Positions 12,241-23,336 of a stretch of 64,000 nucleotides of DNA are shown piece by piece (within the stretch, counting starts at the first letter, position 1; each line of letters opens with the position of its first letter). The position numbers and the translations under genes were made by a program. Under the pieces are notes generated by a model that saw only the letters and a list, made by a program, of their open reading frames with translations, had not been told where the DNA came from and made no database searches. Origin of the DNA: Emmonsiellopsis sp. PD_33 (lineage: Eukaryota > Ascomycota > Eurotiomycetes > Onygenales > Ajellomycetaceae); assembly GCA_032988165.1 (NCBI GenBank), contig JANTQF010000112.1:1-64000 (forward strand), read 5' to 3'.

Positions 12241-12763
12241 ATGCTAGTAGTGTTAGATAATGCAGATCCAGTAGAGAATAGTAATGAGAAGGAAGAGAAT
12301 GTAAGTGGGAGAGAGAATGCTTTATAGTCTCTAATTTCTTATGATAAAGATTTTACAGTCATTATCTGACCATTGCATTTATTTCCTTATTTCATTCATT
12401 TTTCTTTATTTCCTTTATTTGACTGTATCTACTCATCAGTTTATTTCCTTTATTAGTTGTCTCTCTATGATTTAAATGCCAGCATGAGTAGTATGCTAGA
12501 ATCTGAATGTACCTTCACATTCTTTCACAGTTTTCTTTGTTTCTTTCATTTATAATAGTATGCCTTTCTCCCTCTCTCATTTTGTCAGCTACAGCCACCT
12601 TTATATCTTGTGTTTGAAAAACCATAAGAGTGTGCTCTACCTAGCATTCCCCTTCACTTTCCCCTCATCATCATCACAGATATCTTAGTCTTGCTCTTGA
12701 ACTAACCTACATCAACACATAATAGTGCTATATCTATAATTTCCCTCACTTCCTTCCTGCAAA
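12241..12763 (+). other. Gypsy A spacer between pol and the accessory frame
   Basis: Non-coding, with pyrimidine-rich tracts (12370-12430, 12530-12580) and ctcatcatcatcac shortly before the ATG at 12764. A CT-rich stretch ahead of an ATG is a common feature of fungal transcript leaders, so this interval could hold the promoter or a splice acceptor for the accessory gene. Nothing specific is recognisable. Confidence 0.4.
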
Positions 12764-15469
12764 ATGTCAAATCACCAAAATCTGCATGCCCTGGCCTCAA
12801 AGCTCACTGACTCCCTTGCCTTGGTTGAGCATGGGAAGAAAAAGTTATCAACCACCAGGGAGATTCAAAAGTATATTAATACCCTTAACAGGCATGCAGC
12901 TCCATACTACTAGGTCTAGTGTGAAATCACCAATCTGATTATAAGCAGGCATGAAGATAGAGAGGAGGAGGTTGCTGCATATTTTAAATGAATGAAGGAA
13001 AATAGAGCCTGGCAGGCAGTAATGTCTAAAGCTAACTTCTACTACTAGACAGTGGAGATCTGTTATGTGGTAGAGACAGTTAGGGTTCACCAAAATCATG
13101 CTTTGAAAGGGTATAAAACTTGTGTGGAATACTGGGGGAAGGCCACTACTGATAAATTCTGGCTGATGCTAAAGAAGAATAAATGATATAGATATGTAGT
13201 GATTCTCACAAGGAATTATGACTATTCATCTGTAGTAGGGAGAATCAACCAGGCAATATGGATTCAACTATGTCAGAATCCTGGGAGAGATAAAAAGCTT
13301 CATAAGGAACTGATACTTTCAGACCTTAAGAATACCTCAAGACCAGATTTTGTTAGCTCTGAGTTGAATATGGAAGTTATTTGTGCTACTAAGTTTTATA
13401 TTGATTCTGATAGAATTCTTGCTGAAGGTACCTCACTATCTCTCTCTATATTTACTGATTCTTACCCATTAATTTCCTTATCTCTATCCTCTTGAAATTT
13501 TCAGCATCAGCTTCCTCCAGCTTCACTGCACAATTCCCATATAACTGACCAAACACCTCTGCCTTCTCCTCATCCTCCTCAGGATAATTGCTGCCATTCT
13601 GGATCAGTTCTCATATCCCCTTCTGCTTTCTTATCTGACACTTCTTGAAATCCTGACCCTGTTTCACCTGCTTCTTGCCTACAATATGTCTCTAGCCAAT
13701 TAGTTTCATTAATAGCTACCTTCCTATTCAATGTCAGCCTCTCCCATTTCACCAGCCTGTCACCAGAAGAAATGGTGGAGCTTGAGAATCAAGATGCTAA
13801 CAAGGAGGATTCTGATGTTGCTGAAGCTGTTGAAAAGCATTGGGAGATTAGCCATTATAGATGCACATATTATTAGAATGTCAAGTCTGTCTTGAAAGCT
13901 CAGCTTAATAATGCAAAAGAGCTGAATGATAGCTAGCTTATCAAGCTTTTAAATCACCTCACAAAGCTATCATTCCTTTTTCCTTTGTGCTATCACCATG
14001 CTATCAATCTTAAAGGGAAAATCAGTTTGCTAACTCAGGATTTGAACCAGATAGCTTTAACATCCAGGCTTGAGGCTGTCATTAATAGCCATAGAAATCT
14101 TGATTGAATCTACACTGCTAACAGCACTTTTCATTATTTTTGCAAAGGGTGCTGCCCTGCCCACCTAGAGGATCTTCTTCAGATATATTGCATGAAGCAC
14201 ATTGCTCTCCCATCTATTACTCTGCTAAACTAGATGAGCATGTTGAAGAACCTCAGCCTGGGAAACATAAATATGGACCTCACACTGAATGGCTGGAGTG
14301 CAGATGGCTCTTTATCTCTTCTAATTTTCTTTTAGCTCTGAATGGAGATAGCTATGGGAAATGTGCTCACTGCATATAACACACTCAGAAAGATAGTAGT
14401 ACATAAATGGAACATGTACTTGTTCTATTAGTGAAAGAATCAGAAGTTGCTGGAGTGGCTCCATATGATGCTTTATGAAATCATTTAGCAGATAATTTGC
14501 CAGGACCCAGTTTACTATACTTAGTATGTCACTCTTTGCTTGGATCATCAGACAAGACTCATCTCCTACCCTTATTATACCAAGTTTGCCAGAAAGGGGG
14601 ATAGCATATTTTTCCAGCATATTAATGTTAACATTTAGTACCTTGCTGAGGAGAACCATGGTATGAATATGATCCAAGAATCTATCAGCATGACAAATGA
14701 GAATCATGTAAACTGCACAACTGTGGTCTCTAGCATGCATTGCTGTGTCTCTAAGTGAAATCACCAACTTTATGAAAGGAGGTTTCTAAATGGTAGAATT
14801 ATTCAGGATGTCTCCCTATAGATACTTATTGATTAAAATTTGTAGGATTTCAAGACCAGCTGAAAGACCATTCCTTGCAAATAAGGAGATATGCAAATCA
14901 CCATGCCACACATTCCTCATGGGAGTACTGGCTTAGCTATGATTGAGCAGAGAATAATACTTCTGTGGTTTATTAGAATCCAGGAAGATGGTGAGTCTTT
15001 AGAAGTTTCAGAGAGTAACATATAAGAGTAGCTCTTACAGGTAAATTAAGACCTCATTTATAGACCTATGACACCCTCTGATCTACCTGTTCTGTACAGT
15101 AGCATTTCTTATCACTTTCCTACTATCATAGCTGTAATAGGTCTTGGTGCACTTTCTGAAGCTTTAGTTGGATATTGGCAATGAGATGATCCTTTGATCT
15201 GAAGAGAGTAATAAATTCTTTTTGGCCTGATACTCAATCAGCCAGCTAAGAATTATATTCTAACCTAGCACAAGAGAGCTGTAGAGGCTGCAGTTCATGC
15301 CTTTATAATTATGATGAATGCTGAGAAATAGCTGTTCAGCCAGTAGAGTTTCTTTTACTACTACTATAATAATATTCCTCTTGATTCTATCATTGGTGAC
15401 TGTATAGCTACAGAAGGAGACACCATCAGGATCTCAGTCTATAGTTGTAAGGAGATAGATGCCAGCTAG
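12764..15469 (+). pseudogene. Gypsy A accessory ORF, about 900 codons, possible 2OG-Fe(II) dioxygenase-like protein (decayed)
   Basis: A single frame from ATG 12764 (MSNHQNLHALASKL...) to TAG 15467-15469 can be followed for ~2.7 kb. I checked several internal landmarks (13199, 13772, 14342, 14612, 14690, 14891) and all are in frame, so decay is by point changes, not indels. Stops are numerous. Near the C-terminus are FFQHIN (H at codon ~619), then GDMQITMPHIPHG (H at codons ~716 and 719), and an Arg at codon ~730. An H-x-D/N, a distal His ~100 residues on and an Arg 11 residues later match the iron and 2-oxoglutarate ligand layout of 2OG dioxygenases; the N would be a decayed D. The middle contains FCKGCCPAHLEDL...YCMKH, a possible metal site. 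It lies on the same strand as pol, between integrase and the 3' LTR. The function is an inference. Alternatives: a host-derived or retrotransposon-specific protein of another fold. Confidence 0.6.
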
Positions 15470-16890
15470 CTAATTCAGCTAATCACAATTTTCTGCCCTA
15501 GGGCCAGGAAATGTTTCAGCCAATCAGAGCCCACTATTCTGCCACAGTTGCCACCCTTGTCATTATTAGCACATGTTTGTTTTTCTTGCTGCATCACCCA
15601 GTCTGTTTTCTTGTGATTTCAGTTTCCACTCTCTCTGCCCATCTTCATGCTGTGTTTCCTCCATATTTTCCTTATTTTTCTTTTGTTTTTCTATGCTTAG
15701 TATGCTACTACTCTGTATTTATTTTCCTCACTATTTTTACTTCTCTTTCTATATTAACTTGTCTGTATATATCTTGCCCTGCACCTTCTACTCTTAATTC
15801 TGTCTGCTACATTTTCCTTTTCTACTCTTTATTTCCTTATGTCCCTTTATCTTCATCATCCACACTGCTCACCTTAATCTTTGTTTGCCATTTATTGCCA
15901 GCCATCCTATCTACCTAGAGTATATCTTTTCTTTCTCTTGCAGTAGGACCATGGATCTTATCACATATAAGATTATTAGCACAAAGCCATGCACTCACAG
16001 GTCATCCTACCTATCTAGAGTATGCTCTTTCTTTATTACTAACCTGCTCATTCATTTCTCTGGGCCTCACTTCTACTCAGTAGTTTACACATCCTAGGGC
16101 TACACTCTGCTCTCCCCTCATTCAGAAACCTCTCATCAATTCTGTTTCAGCTCCCATCTCTATCTCTAGCCATGGAGGCCACCACCCCATAATTTCATGG
16201 TTCAAGCTGTTGATAAATCATCCTGCCTGGGCCTCTACCTATAAACACTAGCTATATTAGCTACATTTACTGTAGCTCAGGAAGAATCAGCTTTAAATTA
16301 TGCCTTCCTGCCCTCCAACAACTATCTCCATTCTTGGTTGAAGCTGGTTACTCAGAACCCTCAGCAATGTCACTATTAAATGATGAAATGGCCTCAGGCT
16401 GCTGCTATAAATATATAACCATCAAATCAGGCAGCTCAGGGGCATTTCATCTCAGAGGAACACACTGTTTGCAGCTGTAGCTAGCTGCAAAAATCCTAGA
16501 CATCAAAACAGAAGAAGAATGAAAGCATTCTCCAGCACACTAGGGAATTCTAGCATGCAAATGGTGGGCTCTGTCCAGCACTCACACCAATGCAGCAGTG
16601 CTCCTTGCCCTGCTAACAATCAATATCTGGAACTGGGATTGGACATATTGACTCTCACAGCAGAATTCATTCAATGCAGGACACCCTTTTACCTCACTAG
16701 TAGTTGACACAGAACTGAGATTAAACATATTATTCTATCCTTACTACTTAGAGCCATTTGATCCCTCATTCTGTTCCTGTTTCTTCCATGCATTTCTTTT
16801 TAAGATAGTATATTCAGGGCTGCTGCCCTTGCTGCAAAATCAAGCCATTCTTTTATTTACTGGGTCAGTGAATCAGGGGGAGGAGAGATA
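15470..16890 (+). other. Gypsy A 3' non-coding region ending in a polypurine tract
   Basis: After the accessory frame comes a CCAAT-type box (cagccaatcagag, 15517-15530), then pyrimidine-rich DNA (15560-15860) and AT-rich DNA without a convincing frame. The last bases, 16875-16890 (agggggaggagagata), form the polypurine tract directly before the 3' LTR. Stop-free runs at 15511-15918 are due to pyrimidine bias. Confidence 0.5.
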
Positions 16891-17210
16891 TGTGGTAGGG
16901 ATCTGCTGTTGAGTTGGATCAATTTTTCACTGAGGCTTTTCACTGCCAAGCACAGCTATGAAGATAGATATTTTCCTTTTCATTATGAGACATCATTTGT
17001 TTATTTGTGGATTTCTCATGCATGTGTATGCTTCTTTGAGATAGATTTTTTGTTTCTTTTGTGTGTTACCTTATCATTCTATTACTGTGTTGTTTTGTAT
17101 TATAGATTGCCAATACATTCCTCTACTTCAATATTGATATTAATTCTTTTCTTGTGTTTGCTACTGCCCTGTTTGGTGCTGCCTGACATGCACACTCCAT
17201 CCCCACTTCA
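16891..17210 (+). repeat. Gypsy A 3' LTR
   Basis: 320 bp from tgtggtaggg to ccccacttca, the partner of 5422-5741. It has CA at 16928, 16947 and 17198 where the 5' LTR has TG. It is followed by ctac, the target duplication. Confidence 0.9.
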
Positions 17211-20200
17211 CTACTACTCTTTTTAAGCTAGTTTCTATAGATTACTCAGTAGGACTTTCATAGGATGCTATTAGAATCTACATTTAGATTAGTTGATTAA
17301 TCTTTTTTAATAAATACTTAGTAGCTAGGAATTACTAGTTTCCTGATAGATATATTAAATTGAGGGATTAAATGCCATATATTCTACTATTCTAAATTAA
17401 TTATCTCATGTTGCATTAATTTTTGCCAGTATTCTCTCACTCCCCTTAGCTGTAATATGATGTCCTTATATGATTTAGGGAGAGTATCTATATTAGGTGA
17501 AGAGATGTAAACTGCATAGGCACTAGCAGGATAGAATTACTTGCTGTTTTTAAAGGGTTTCTCATCCTCTACTATATTAGTTGTATTAACATTGAGTGTT
17601 TTGAGGCTTTAAATGTCAGTTTTTAGGCTGTTAGTACATTTAGAATCTAGCTTTAATAATATAAATTGAACATTTAATATATAAAGTATTTTATTAGATT
17701 TAGAATCTCAAAGCTAAAAAATTAATGTCCCATTAAATCTAATTAGTCTATATAACTCTATATAGGGGGATAATTTATTTATAGGCTTCTACAAGCCATG
17801 CAGGTGAGTGTAGATCTTAGTTCTAATTTAATAAAAATATTTTATTTGAGATAGCAGGTTTATAAGTGTGCATCATAATATTATATAGAGACTGAGGATT
17901 ATAGAATCTGCTATTTACAGCTAGAATACACTATTATATAGAACTGTAGATGTAGAAGTGTTGTTAGTTATCATAACAATTATATTTATAATATTTACTT
18001 AGAATTTCTTGAATAAATTACTTGTAAATAGAATTGCTCTTATGTACTGCATTATCATTTAAATGCTATATTTAGAGACACTATCTTAATGAGAAGATTA
18101 AAGAGTAGTTAGTTTTCATTTAATATTATATTTAGTTATAATTTTATCTATTTTTGTGGATCAAAAAATGCCATTAATATCTATTCATATGAATGTAGGA
18201 AATCTATAACTGAGATTCCTCATAAATTTAAGCTAGAGGGTGAAGAATTTAATAGCTCTATCTTTTAACTTCAAGAAATACACTCACCTCATGCAGGTAA
18301 CATCACATATAATTAACATCTAATATTTAGTCTCTTTATAAGACTTTAGGGGGTGATTAGATAGATCTTCTAATGTTCTACTCTTCCCTACAAGATCAAT
18401 ATAAATCTTTTTAATTGATTATAGAGATTATAGTATGGGTTTTTATGAGTAATGGCAAGTCATGCTAGTTTTAATGTATTTTTTACAGAAAAGTCCTATT
18501 TTCAGACTGTTAATTTTAATGCTAGATTTTAGATCTTTTAACATCATAATAATAGTATCTATATGAATATAGCTAAGGTTCTAATGTTACTCAGTGAGAG
18601 TTTTACTTATAAGATTAGAGCCTGCATCTATAGATTCAGTTTCATCAAATATTTTCAGAGGTGTAATGATGATAGTAGCTATAAGTAGAAGTCTAATTTT
18701 TCAGGCTAAATCTAGCATTCTATAATCATATAATTTCACTATGAAGTTCATTACTCTACTAATACTATTAAGATCTCATTCATATTCATATTCAACTATT
18801 TTATATAAGCTTTTACTAGGGGTCTGAACTGCATGAAAAATAACACTGTTTAGAGACCTGTAAATAAAGTATATAGAATTGATGTTAGAGAGGGTGAATC
18901 TATACTCTTAATCCTTCAGAGCTACAAAGAACAGTAAGTTAACTATTAGTTTAGAAATATAATGAATATCTCATATAATAATATTATTATTCTCAACCTT
19001 AAGAATCAAGTATTCTATCTTTTTAATATACTCTTTCCTACTTATAGCAGAGTTAACCATTAGTTTATCTGTATAGGGTTAAGTCTTTATAAGAGAAAAA
19101 TATTTACTAGTTATATTTAGACTAGCTCTTATATTTAATAATCATAACTTAAGAGTCATAGCATTTTATGGGGTCACTAAGAGTATATCTTCCTATAATT
19201 TATAGATTATAATAGCATTTACAGATGGTTAATTTGCCATTAAATTCTTATTATTTATAAATTTATTAGTTTTTATATTTTTAGAACTATCTTTACTTTT
19301 TCTATGCTTATCTTTATTTTTGCTTCTATCTTATTTTTCAATCTTCTTAAGCTAATTAAGCTTACATTCAGGGTGCAGGTGCCAGCACTGTTTATTAATA
19401 TAATTAATATTCTTATAATAAGAGTAGATCTACTTATTATCTAAATTATTAGTTAGGGGGTTCATAGAGTTCACATCAGAATTCTATATTCTTAGAACTG
19501 TAGATTTCTTTTTAGCCTGATTAGATAACTATTTTATAAGATTATCTATATTAATATTAATGATCTCATTCTAGCTATTAGTATAAAAATCATTTAAATG
19601 TAACTTAATAAATACTTTCTGGAAATCCTTAAGATTTAAGAGGAAAAGATTATGATAAATGTCTTCTAAATTGCAGGATAATACTCTATAGTGAGCTATA
19701 AAATAGTAAAATTAATGTTAATAAAATATATAGTTAGTATTCTTAACAAATAAACTTATAAGCTTCTTAATAATATTCATACATTTCTCTACTAGAAAGA
19801 CTATATATTTAGTGTTAATTATATTTTAGACTACAGCAGTATTATTAGGTTCTAAGTCCTCAATAACTTCATATACATTCCCACACAGGCTAGATAGAAT
19901 ATGATGATATAGTATTTTTAATTTTATAAATTATTTAGTCCTCTCATACTAAGTTCCTTCAGAGAGAATCATTTTATAGTTAAATAAAATATTAGATCCT
20001 CTAATTATCTTAGCATCATCTAATATATTATTTTATTATATATTATAGTTAGAGTCATCAAATGTGATGATCTTCTTCATAGTAATAATAGAGTTTATTT
20101 TCTTTTAATATTCATACATTTTAGTATGTAAGATATTAGCTATAAAGATTAGTTAATGAACTGATTATTAGTATATCATCTCTTTTACAGAATTAAGAAT

Positions 20201-20466
20201 TTATGTCATTAAGTCTCTCAGTACTTCTTTAGTTATTATAACTAATCTATTGGAATTTCCTATAGGATTATAGGTAGAGGTGAATATATTATTATGAACA
20301 GTCTTTACCTCTTCATTCTGCATTATGCATTACTGTTTATATATATTGCAAGCTTTATAAATTATAAAAGATTTCAAGCTATCATTTCTCTCATTAAGAT
20401 TGATATCAGGGTAGTTAATGGGCTATTATCTAGTCTGTAATAGAGTCATGCTAGTAAGAGCTACCC
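17211..20466 (-). pseudogene. Copia gag, integrase and N-terminal RT, decayed
   Basis: Minus-strand translation, from high to low coordinates, shows: a Gag region; a degenerate zinc knuckle near 19440-19375 (SYYKNINYINKQCWHLHPE, Cys lost in the first pair); a Lys/Asp-rich linker; an integrase core around 18500-17900 (KIYIDLVGKSRT, LIICDVTCMR and FIXIDINGIF-like stretches matching the DD35E core); and the start of RT near 17450 (YWQKLMQHEI...NIWHLIP, the Copia RT entry motif). Stops are frequent and CpG absent. It joins 3995-5421 across Gypsy A and the leader at 34604 across Gypsy B. Confidence 0.78.
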
Positions 20467-20763
20467 TGTTGAGGGTGAATCAAGCCATAGCATCTATTTA
20501 AGGGGTAATAGTATAACAGGCATGCTCTAATAAGCAGATCATGCAAGCTATACACTAGAATCAAGATTGTAATCATTAGAGAAAGAAAGAAAAAAGAAAA
20601 GGGAATCATAAGATCATATGATATAAATAGAAGGAAATTATACAAGGTCAGAGCAGATAAACATTTATATAAAGGCCCAGTTAGAGGTGTCCAATCAGGC
20701 AGTTAGAGATCAGATGAAATTCAGGCAAGCTATAGATATAGAGTATAAGAGCATAGCCCTTCA
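20467..20763 (-). repeat. Gypsy B 3' LTR (left copy)
   Basis: About 297 bp, from tgttgagggtgaat to gcatagcccttca. It aligns with 34292-34603 over its whole length, best from ggcatgctct onward. Ends are set by the similarity limit and TG/CA termini, and could be off by a few bases. Confidence 0.75.
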
Positions 20764-22754
20764 TATTATTCCCCTCTATTTAGTTTTAGAGGGCAGGTAG
20801 GAGGGTTTGGAGAATCAAGTATAGCACAGCACAGATAGAGTCTTATTAGGTAGATGCAGTTCTTCATAACAGGCAAGCACAGTGGTGTTCTACAGGGTAG
20901 AGATCAGTTTCCATAAAGGGGCTTTATATTCAAGCCACTTCACTAGATACTAGAATCCTCATCTATAGTAGTAGCAATTGAGAATAGCTTCAATCTCATA
21001 TTCTATCTCATTATCTTTCCCAATGATGTTAGGCAGATGCCAGTTAGTGATCTTCTGCAAGAAGAATAGATTAGTAGAGGTCTTGCAGAGTAGGTTTATA
21101 TAAAACACATTATGAATTCTAGATGGTATGTTAAGGTAGTAGTTATGACTTCTTAGAACTTTAATAATAGTATACTTAGTATATTAATAGTTAAGTGTGT
21201 GAGACAGACAATTAATTGTAATGTTTCAGAGATCTAACTAGACCTTATCATCTATCTCATAGTATTTAATGGGATTTTAGTAGGTATTTACATGATTCTA
21301 TTAGTCTTACTAGGCACTAGTCATGAAGGATTCAGCCCACTCATAGGCTTACTAAAGTTTTGAGACAATAATGTCCACAATTTGAATCAGATTGCAGGAT
21401 GAAGTAGAAGGTTCAGACAATTCAGTAAAATTAAGGACTTCAAAATTATAATCATGTGAGAGGAAAAACAGACTGACACCAGTACTAATAGTATTACAGC
21501 TATTAATTATAAGTTTAGCATGCAGGAGGAGTTCATTCTAGTCATCCTGAGCATATAAATAGAACTTTCAGAGGTAATTCTTAGTTGTCTGAATCATACA
21601 TTTAGTGCTACTGTTAGTTTTAGAGTAATAGGCAGTCAAAAGATATCAGAAGATCTTGAGGAGCTAGTAGATTCAGGTTCAGATAGCTCTAATAAACTGA
21701 GTTCTACAGTCTAAGATAATTATATAGAGTAGATCATACTAATAATAAAACAGACTTTAAAGGAAGACTTTAGTCACTGTAGATACATCTATCTTCACAC
21801 AGGATTCAAAAATAATATCTTTACTGAGGTAGTTAATAATGATAAGGATATTCTTACAGCTATTACTTATAGGGAGATTTACTATAAAATTGATGGTAAC
21901 ATCACATCAGACATATTCAGAAATCAGAAGAGATTTAAGTAGACCTTGATAGTAATCTCATCAGGTAATAATAGATCAGTAGATGTTGTAGTTCTAGGTG
22001 AACTGTTAGATACTCTAAGATATATTAGGTCAGTAGAAATCTCAGAATAAAATTCAGTAGAGTACTTTATGATTTAGATGATTAGTCATCAGAGAATCAT
22101 GAGTTTCTTATATAATTTAGGTGTATAATAATTCTAAATCAGGAACCTACTATCTTCCTCAGAAGTATAGTTAGAAGTCAGGGTCTACAGAGTATTTAGT
22201 AATATCAATATAGACTTAGAGTTCAGGTAGAAAATAGCAAGCTTTATCTCAGATAATCTGAATCATTATCTGAAGGCATTCATTGGAGGTGGCAGTAGTA
22301 TTTCAGAGTCTCTAGAGCAAGAATGAGGCAGTCATAATTAGCAGGGCAATAGGCAAGGCATATATTACTTCATGTAGCATTACTTTAGATTCTTTAAGGA
22401 TCTATAAATCTAGTAGTCTTTATTCACAATTTACTTAGTAGGCATTAGAGTCTTCAGAAGGTATATTCTGTTCACATCAGAAGAGGGCATTAGCTATGAA
22501 GTTTTCTGTGTCAGAGTAGTAATAGATTATAAAATAGAAGTAGCTGAGGAATTCAGCCTAGTATATTTAGCATTCAGAGAATTTACAGGTTATCATGAAA
22601 TATCAGAGGTTCTTATGATTTATAACAATTTCAAAGTCTTTCATACTGCAGAGTTTAGAGTTCTATTCCTCTAGACATCAGATAATAATAAGAAGTTTCT
22701 TATTATAGATCTCATAGTTAGCTTCAGTAGGACTAAGCTTCTTAAATATAAATG
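20764..22754 (-). pseudogene. Gypsy B RNase H end and integrase, decayed
   Basis: Just below the Gypsy D insertion, minus-strand translation gives a decayed RNase H end: KLSPTEANYEIYNKK-like sequence, then MKDFEIVINHKNL (about 22650-22600), as in Ty3/Gypsy pol. The rest, down to the LTR, holds the integrase region with many stops. I could not place the integrase catalytic residues individually. It continues from 31272 on the other side of Gypsy D. Confidence 0.65.
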
Positions 22755-22926
22755 TGTGGTTTTTGAGATCACATGACCAGTTCACATGATCATATGTAGC
22801 CCTATCATGCTGCCTGGTGCTACTATGTACTACACCTCTTTTTGTACTACAGCTTCACCTATCTCATTGTATATAATCACACAATCTTTTCTATAGTTTT
22901 CACACAATTAGACACCTTCAGAATCA
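22755..22926 (+). repeat. Gypsy D 5' LTR
   Basis: 172 bp, tgtggttttt to cttcagaatca. Differences from the 3' copy are all transitions. One former CpG site (22882) reads CA here and TG in the partner at 31227. Confidence 0.88.
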
Positions 22927-23336
22927 CATCTGGTAGCATGTCTAAATGCTGGCTGTTCATATAGCTGAGCAACATGACTTTCTGCCAATAAGATAGCTCA
23001 TTGTGCCACATCAGATGGTCCTACAAAATCACCTGAGATTCACCAGAAAACACCCTTGCAAGATAGAATATGGATGCTACATAGCTGGATGCAAGGTCAT
23101 GCAACTCAACCCCAGACAAACAATATGGTCATGCATAAGTGATGGCAACCTCAGTGATTTTCTGAGATAAGAGAGGAGTAGCCAGCAATTCTGAAGAAGG
23201 CTACACCCCCCATCACATGAATATAAAAGTCTCAAAAATGTCCACCAGGATGAGAGACAAAAGTAACATCCTTAAACCCTTCCTATAAGAATCTTCCTTA
23301 TCTTCCTATGAGCTGAAAACCTCTTGTGACACAACA

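Larger units (their letters stand above)
5422..17210 (+). mobile_element. Gypsy A: Ty3/Gypsy retrotransposon (11.8 kb) with accessory gene
   Basis: Bounded by two 320-bp direct LTRs (5422-5741, 16891-17210) with TG...CA ends. A 4-bp target duplication ctac lies at 5418-5421 and 17211-17214. It is inserted in the Copia RT coding region. Internal order: gag with zinc knuckle, protease, RT, RNase H and integrase (6275 to about 12240), then a spacer, a long accessory frame (12764-15469), a 1.4-kb 3' region, and a purine tract before the 3' LTR. At 11.8 kb it is about twice the size of a plain Ty3/Gypsy element; the accessory gene and long non-coding parts explain the excess. It is CpG-depleted and full of stops, so not autonomous. 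Confidence 0.88.

Noticed and set aside
15511..15918. 135-codon hydrophobic open stretch
   Set aside because: Pyrimidine-rich 3' region of Gypsy A; the Phe/Leu/Ser-rich product follows from composition and a second frame is open over the same DNA.
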